Part shown: in pieces, positions 61,704 through 64,000 of the stretch
How the letters are laid out: the number at the start of each line of letters is the position of its first letter
Position numbering within the stretch: the first letter of the stretch is position 1
Origin: Sutterella sp047777475
GTDB lineage: Bacteria; Pseudomonadota; Gammaproteobacteria; Burkholderiales; Burkholderiaceae_F
Reading direction: 5' to 3'
NCBI GenBank assembly: GCA_047777475.1
Contig: JBKEET010000003.1
Coordinates: forward strand, 62,001-126,000
DNA: 64,000 bases
Notes under the pieces: model-generated
The model's input: only the letters and a program-made list of their open reading frames with translations
What the model was told of the DNA's origin: nothing
The model's database searches: none
Made by a program: the position numbers and the translations under genes

Positions 61704-62457
61704 AGCAGACAAGCAGATCCACACCCTTGAGGTGCGCAATCTGCAGAAGCACTACGGCTCCCGCCGCGTCGTCAAGGGCGTCAGCCTGTCGGTCAAGTCG
61801 GGCGAGGTCGTCGGCCTGCTCGGCAAGAACGGCGCCGGCAAGACGACGACTTTCTACATGGTGGTGGGCCTCGTCGTGGCCGATGCGGGCAGCATCGACC
61901 TCGACGGGCATTCGATCATCCACATGCCGATCTACAAGCGCGCCCGCATGGGTCTTACGTACCTGCCGCAGGAGGCGAGCGTCTTCCGCAAGCTCTCCGT
62001 CGAGGACAACATCCGCGCGATTCTCGAGCTGCAGACCGACGAGAACGGCAAGCCGCTCCCGAAGAAGGTGATCGAGGAGCGCCTCGAGACGCTGCTCGAC
62101 GAGCTGCAGATCAAGCACCTGCGCACCAACACGGCGCTCTCGCTTTCGGGCGGCGAGCGCCGCCGCACGGAAATCGCCCGCGCGCTGGCCGCGCAGCCGC
62201 GCTTCATCCTGCTCGACGAGCCCTTCGCCGGCGTCGACCCGATCGCCGTGATCGAGATTCAGCGCATCGTGCGCTACCTGCGCTCGCGCAACATCGGCGT
62301 GCTCATCACCGACCACAACGTGCGCGAAACGCTCTCGATCTGCGACCACGCTTACATCATCAACGACGGTGAGGTGCTCGCCGAAGGAACGCCCGACACG
62401 CTCGTGACCAACGAGCAGGTCCGCAAGATCTACCTCGGCGAGAACTTCAAGATGTAG
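61696..62457 (+). CDS. lptB: LPS export ABC transporter ATP-binding protein LptB
   Basis: LptB powers LPS extraction by the LptB2FGC complex. The 253-residue ATPase starts at GTG 61696, after AAGGAG. It has Walker A LGKNGAGKTTTFYMVVGL, signature LSGGERRRTEIARAL, Walker B FILLDEPFAGVDP and the ITDHNVRETL switch. Confidence 0.97.
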   Translation: MTEADKQIHTLEVRNLQKHYGSRRVVKGVSLSVKSGEVVGLLGKNGAGKTTTFYMVVGLVVADAGSIDLDGHSIIHMPIYKRARMGLTYLPQEASVFRKLSVEDNIRAILELQTDENGKPLPKKVIEERLETLLDELQIKHLRTNTALSLSGGERRRTEIARALAAQPRFILLDEPFAGVDPIAVIEIQRIVRYLRSRNIGVLITDHNVRETLSICDHAYIINDGEVLAEGTPDTLVTNEQVRKIYLGENFKM

Positions 62458-62469
62458 CCCGCGCCGCTC

Positions 62470-63912
62470 ATGGAAACCGCTCTTCGCACCGAGCTGCGCC
62501 AGCAGCAGATCCTTTCGCAGGTTCAGCAGCAGTCGCTGCGCCTGCTGCAGATGCCCGCGGCCCAGCTGGCCGCCGAGGCAGACGAGCTGATCCGCAGCAA
62601 TCCGCTCCTCGAGCGCGAAGATCCCTCCTCCGAGAGCAGCGGCGCGCCGCAGGCTCCCGAGGACGACGCCGTCCCCGACGCGGGCCGCGCCGAGGCCGAC
62701 TGCCCCGTCGACGCCCCCATCGCCTTCCGCGGCGCCGAAAGCACGGAAAGCGACGATTCGCCCTTTGACCGCATTGCCTCGCGGACCACGTTCCGCGAGG
62801 ATCTCCACGCCGAGCTCGGCTGCATGCCGCTGCCGCCGAGGGAGCGGCTGCTTGCCGAGTGCCTCATCGAAGAGCTGAGCGACCGGGGCTTCCTCGAAAC
62901 GCCCGTCGAGGAAATCGTCGCCTCTTACGCGCACGTCCTTAAGGAGGCGGGCTGCCCGGACGCATCGCCCGAAGAATGGGCGCGCGCGGCGCGCATCGTG
63001 CGACGCCTCGATCCGCCGGGCGTCGGCGCTTCCGGCCCCGTCGAGTCGCTCCTCATCCAGACGGACCGGCTCGTGCAGGCACGCAGGATTTCGCTGCAGA
63101 CCGCCGCTCTCATGCGGCTTCTCATCACCAAGAACCTCCTCAAGGTGGCGCAGAACGACCGCGCCGCGCTGCTGCGCACCGCGGGCGGCGACGCCGCGCG
63201 CCTGGACGAGGCGCTCGGCTTCCTGCGCCGGCTCAGCCCCTACCCCTTCGACGAGCGCGAGCAGGGCACCGTGCAGTACGTCGTACCCGACGTGCTCGTG
63301 CTGATCCGCGGCGGCCGGCCCGAGGCCGTGCTCAACCCGGCCTGCCAGATCAGCGTGCGCCTGCGCGACGAGTCGCGCCTCACGCTCTTCCGGCGCAGCG
63401 TCGGCGAGGCGCGCTGGCAGTCGCTCGCCTACGAGGCCAAGGCGCTGCTGCAGGGCCTGGCCGCCAGGCGCGAGACGCTGCTGCGCGTCGCCTCGGACAT
63501 CGTGCGCGAGCAAAGCGCCTTTTTCACCGACCCGCACGCGGCGCTGCGGCCCATGACGATGGCCGACGTGGCCGCGCGCATCGGTCTTTCGGAATCGACC
63601 GTGTCGCGCACGGTGAACGGCAAGTTCCTGCACTGCCGCCGCGGCACGCTCGAGCTCCGCTCGCTTTTCTCCTCGAGCCTTGCGCACGCGGGGTCCGCGG
63701 CGGGCGCGGGAAACGGAGAGGAACAGAGCGCCGACGCGGCGCAGCGCCGCCTCAGGGCGCTCGTTGAGGCGGAAAGCCCCGCCGCCCCGCTCAGCGACAG
63801 CGAGCTTTCCGAGAAGCTGGCCGCCGAAGGCTTCCGCATCGCGCGGCGCACCGTCGCCAAATACCGCGAGGCGCTCGGCATTGCGCCCGCGAGGCTGCGG
63901 CGCCGCCGCTGA
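62470..63912 (+). CDS. rpoN: RNA polymerase sigma-54 factor
   Basis: RpoN directs transcription from -24/-12 promoters that need enhancer-binding ATPases. The 480-residue protein has the Gln/Leu-rich region I (LSQVQQQSLRLLQMPAAQLA), an acidic region II (about residues 48-95), core-binding and HTH regions (SESTVSRTVNGKF) and the RpoN box ARRTVAKYREA near the C-terminus. It lies 12 bp after lptB, the usual proteobacterial order. A canonical target promoter lies upstream of gltI in this window. Confidence 0.97.
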   Translation: METALRTELRQQQILSQVQQQSLRLLQMPAAQLAAEADELIRSNPLLEREDPSSESSGAPQAPEDDAVPDAGRAEADCPVDAPIAFRGAESTESDDSPFDRIASRTTFREDLHAELGCMPLPPRERLLAECLIEELSDRGFLETPVEEIVASYAHVLKEAGCPDASPEEWARAARIVRRLDPPGVGASGPVESLLIQTDRLVQARRISLQTAALMRLLITKNLLKVAQNDRAALLRTAGGDAARLDEALGFLRRLSPYPFDEREQGTVQYVVPDVLVLIRGGRPEAVLNPACQISVRLRDESRLTLFRRSVGEARWQSLAYEAKALLQGLAARRETLLRVASDIVREQSAFFTDPHAALRPMTMADVAARIGLSESTVSRTVNGKFLHCRRGTLELRSLFSSSLAHAGSAAGAGNGEEQSADAAQRRLRALVEAESPAAPLSDSELSEKLAAEGFRIARRTVAKYREALGIAPARLRRRR

Positions 63913-64000
63913 AGCATTAAGCCTGACCAAAGCGTTCAAATTTTCTGTAGACTGAACAGGTGTCGCCGCTCTTCACGCGGCTCTGGCTCGCTTTTGCAAT
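63913..64000. other. 3' end of window, no gene assigned
   Basis: The 88 bases after rpoN contain no complete gene. In many proteobacteria the next gene is the ribosome hibernation factor (hpf/raiA); this cannot be tested from the window. Confidence 0.4.

Noticed and set aside
58935..63912. The kdsD-kdsC-lptCAB-rpoN block as a novel system.
   Set aside because: This order is widely conserved in proteobacteria and each gene is standard.
61576..63939. Long minus-strand open frame antisense to lptA, lptB and rpoN.
   Set aside because: Three well-supported genes occupy the plus strand; the antisense product has no recognisable domain and biased composition.

Overview
The window is a GC-rich stretch of bacterial chromosome carrying almost entirely housekeeping and envelope genes. 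Gene content and order (miaB-phoH-ybeY-corC-lnt, glyQ-glyS-plsC, a split heptose kinase/adenylyltransferase, fmdB-DUF502-aspS, uvrA-MFS-ssb, kdsD-kdsC-lptCAB-rpoN) point to a betaproteobacterium of the order Burkholderiales. The trimeric adhesin, the porin and the reduced gene sets around the conserved blocks would fit a Sutterellaceae-type gut commensal; that last step is inference, not something the sequence proves.

Layout. 0-12 kb: pdxA (cut by the window edge) and ksgA, then a long minus-strand block of a metallopeptidase, plsC, glyS, glyQ, lnt, corC, ybeY, phoH, miaB and a YqaA-type membrane protein. 12.5-17 kb: class I fumarase with a clear sigma70 promoter, a porin gene split by one in-frame TAA, a gene-poor stretch, a small alpha/beta-barrel-like protein divergent from an HxlR regulator, and tRNA-Met. 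17-32 kb: LPS precursor genes, with one operon of phosphohexomutase, pgi, waaC, waaA and thiD and a divergent operon hldA-hldD-gmhB-hldC; then a trimeric autotransporter adhesin with an unusual C-terminal tail, galU, apaH, a second PlsC-like acyltransferase and ruvX. 32-45 kb: an AT-rich DnaA-box-bearing spacer, uvrA, an MFS transporter, ssb, a four-gene MacAB/TolC-like efflux operon and its divergent CpxRA-like two-component system, and an inositol-monophosphatase-family enzyme. 45-54 kb: an EF-G-like GTPase, fmdB, DUF502, aspS, and a five-gene minus-strand operon (mtnA, class II aldolase, an 86-residue protein, a lipoprotein, a phage-type primase) in which all four junctions are 4-bp ATGA overlaps. 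54-64 kb: a crotonase, a glutamate/aspartate ABC transporter preceded by a near-perfect sigma54 promoter and tandem NtrC-like sites, then kdsD-kdsC-lptC-lptA-lptB-rpoN.

How it fits together. Much of the window builds the outer membrane: Kdo precursors (KdsD, KdsC), ADP-heptose (HldA, GmhB, HldC, HldD), transfer to lipid A (WaaA, WaaC), sugar-phosphate supply (Pgi, phosphohexomutase, GalU), LPS export (LptABC), lipoprotein acylation (Lnt) and phospholipid acylation (two PlsC-type proteins). The most informative regulatory signal is the sigma54/NtrC-type control region in front of the gltIJKL-like transporter, with rpoN itself 7 kb downstream. I see no prophage, insertion sequence, CRISPR array or integrated element; the only gene of mobile-element flavour is the primase-like protein.
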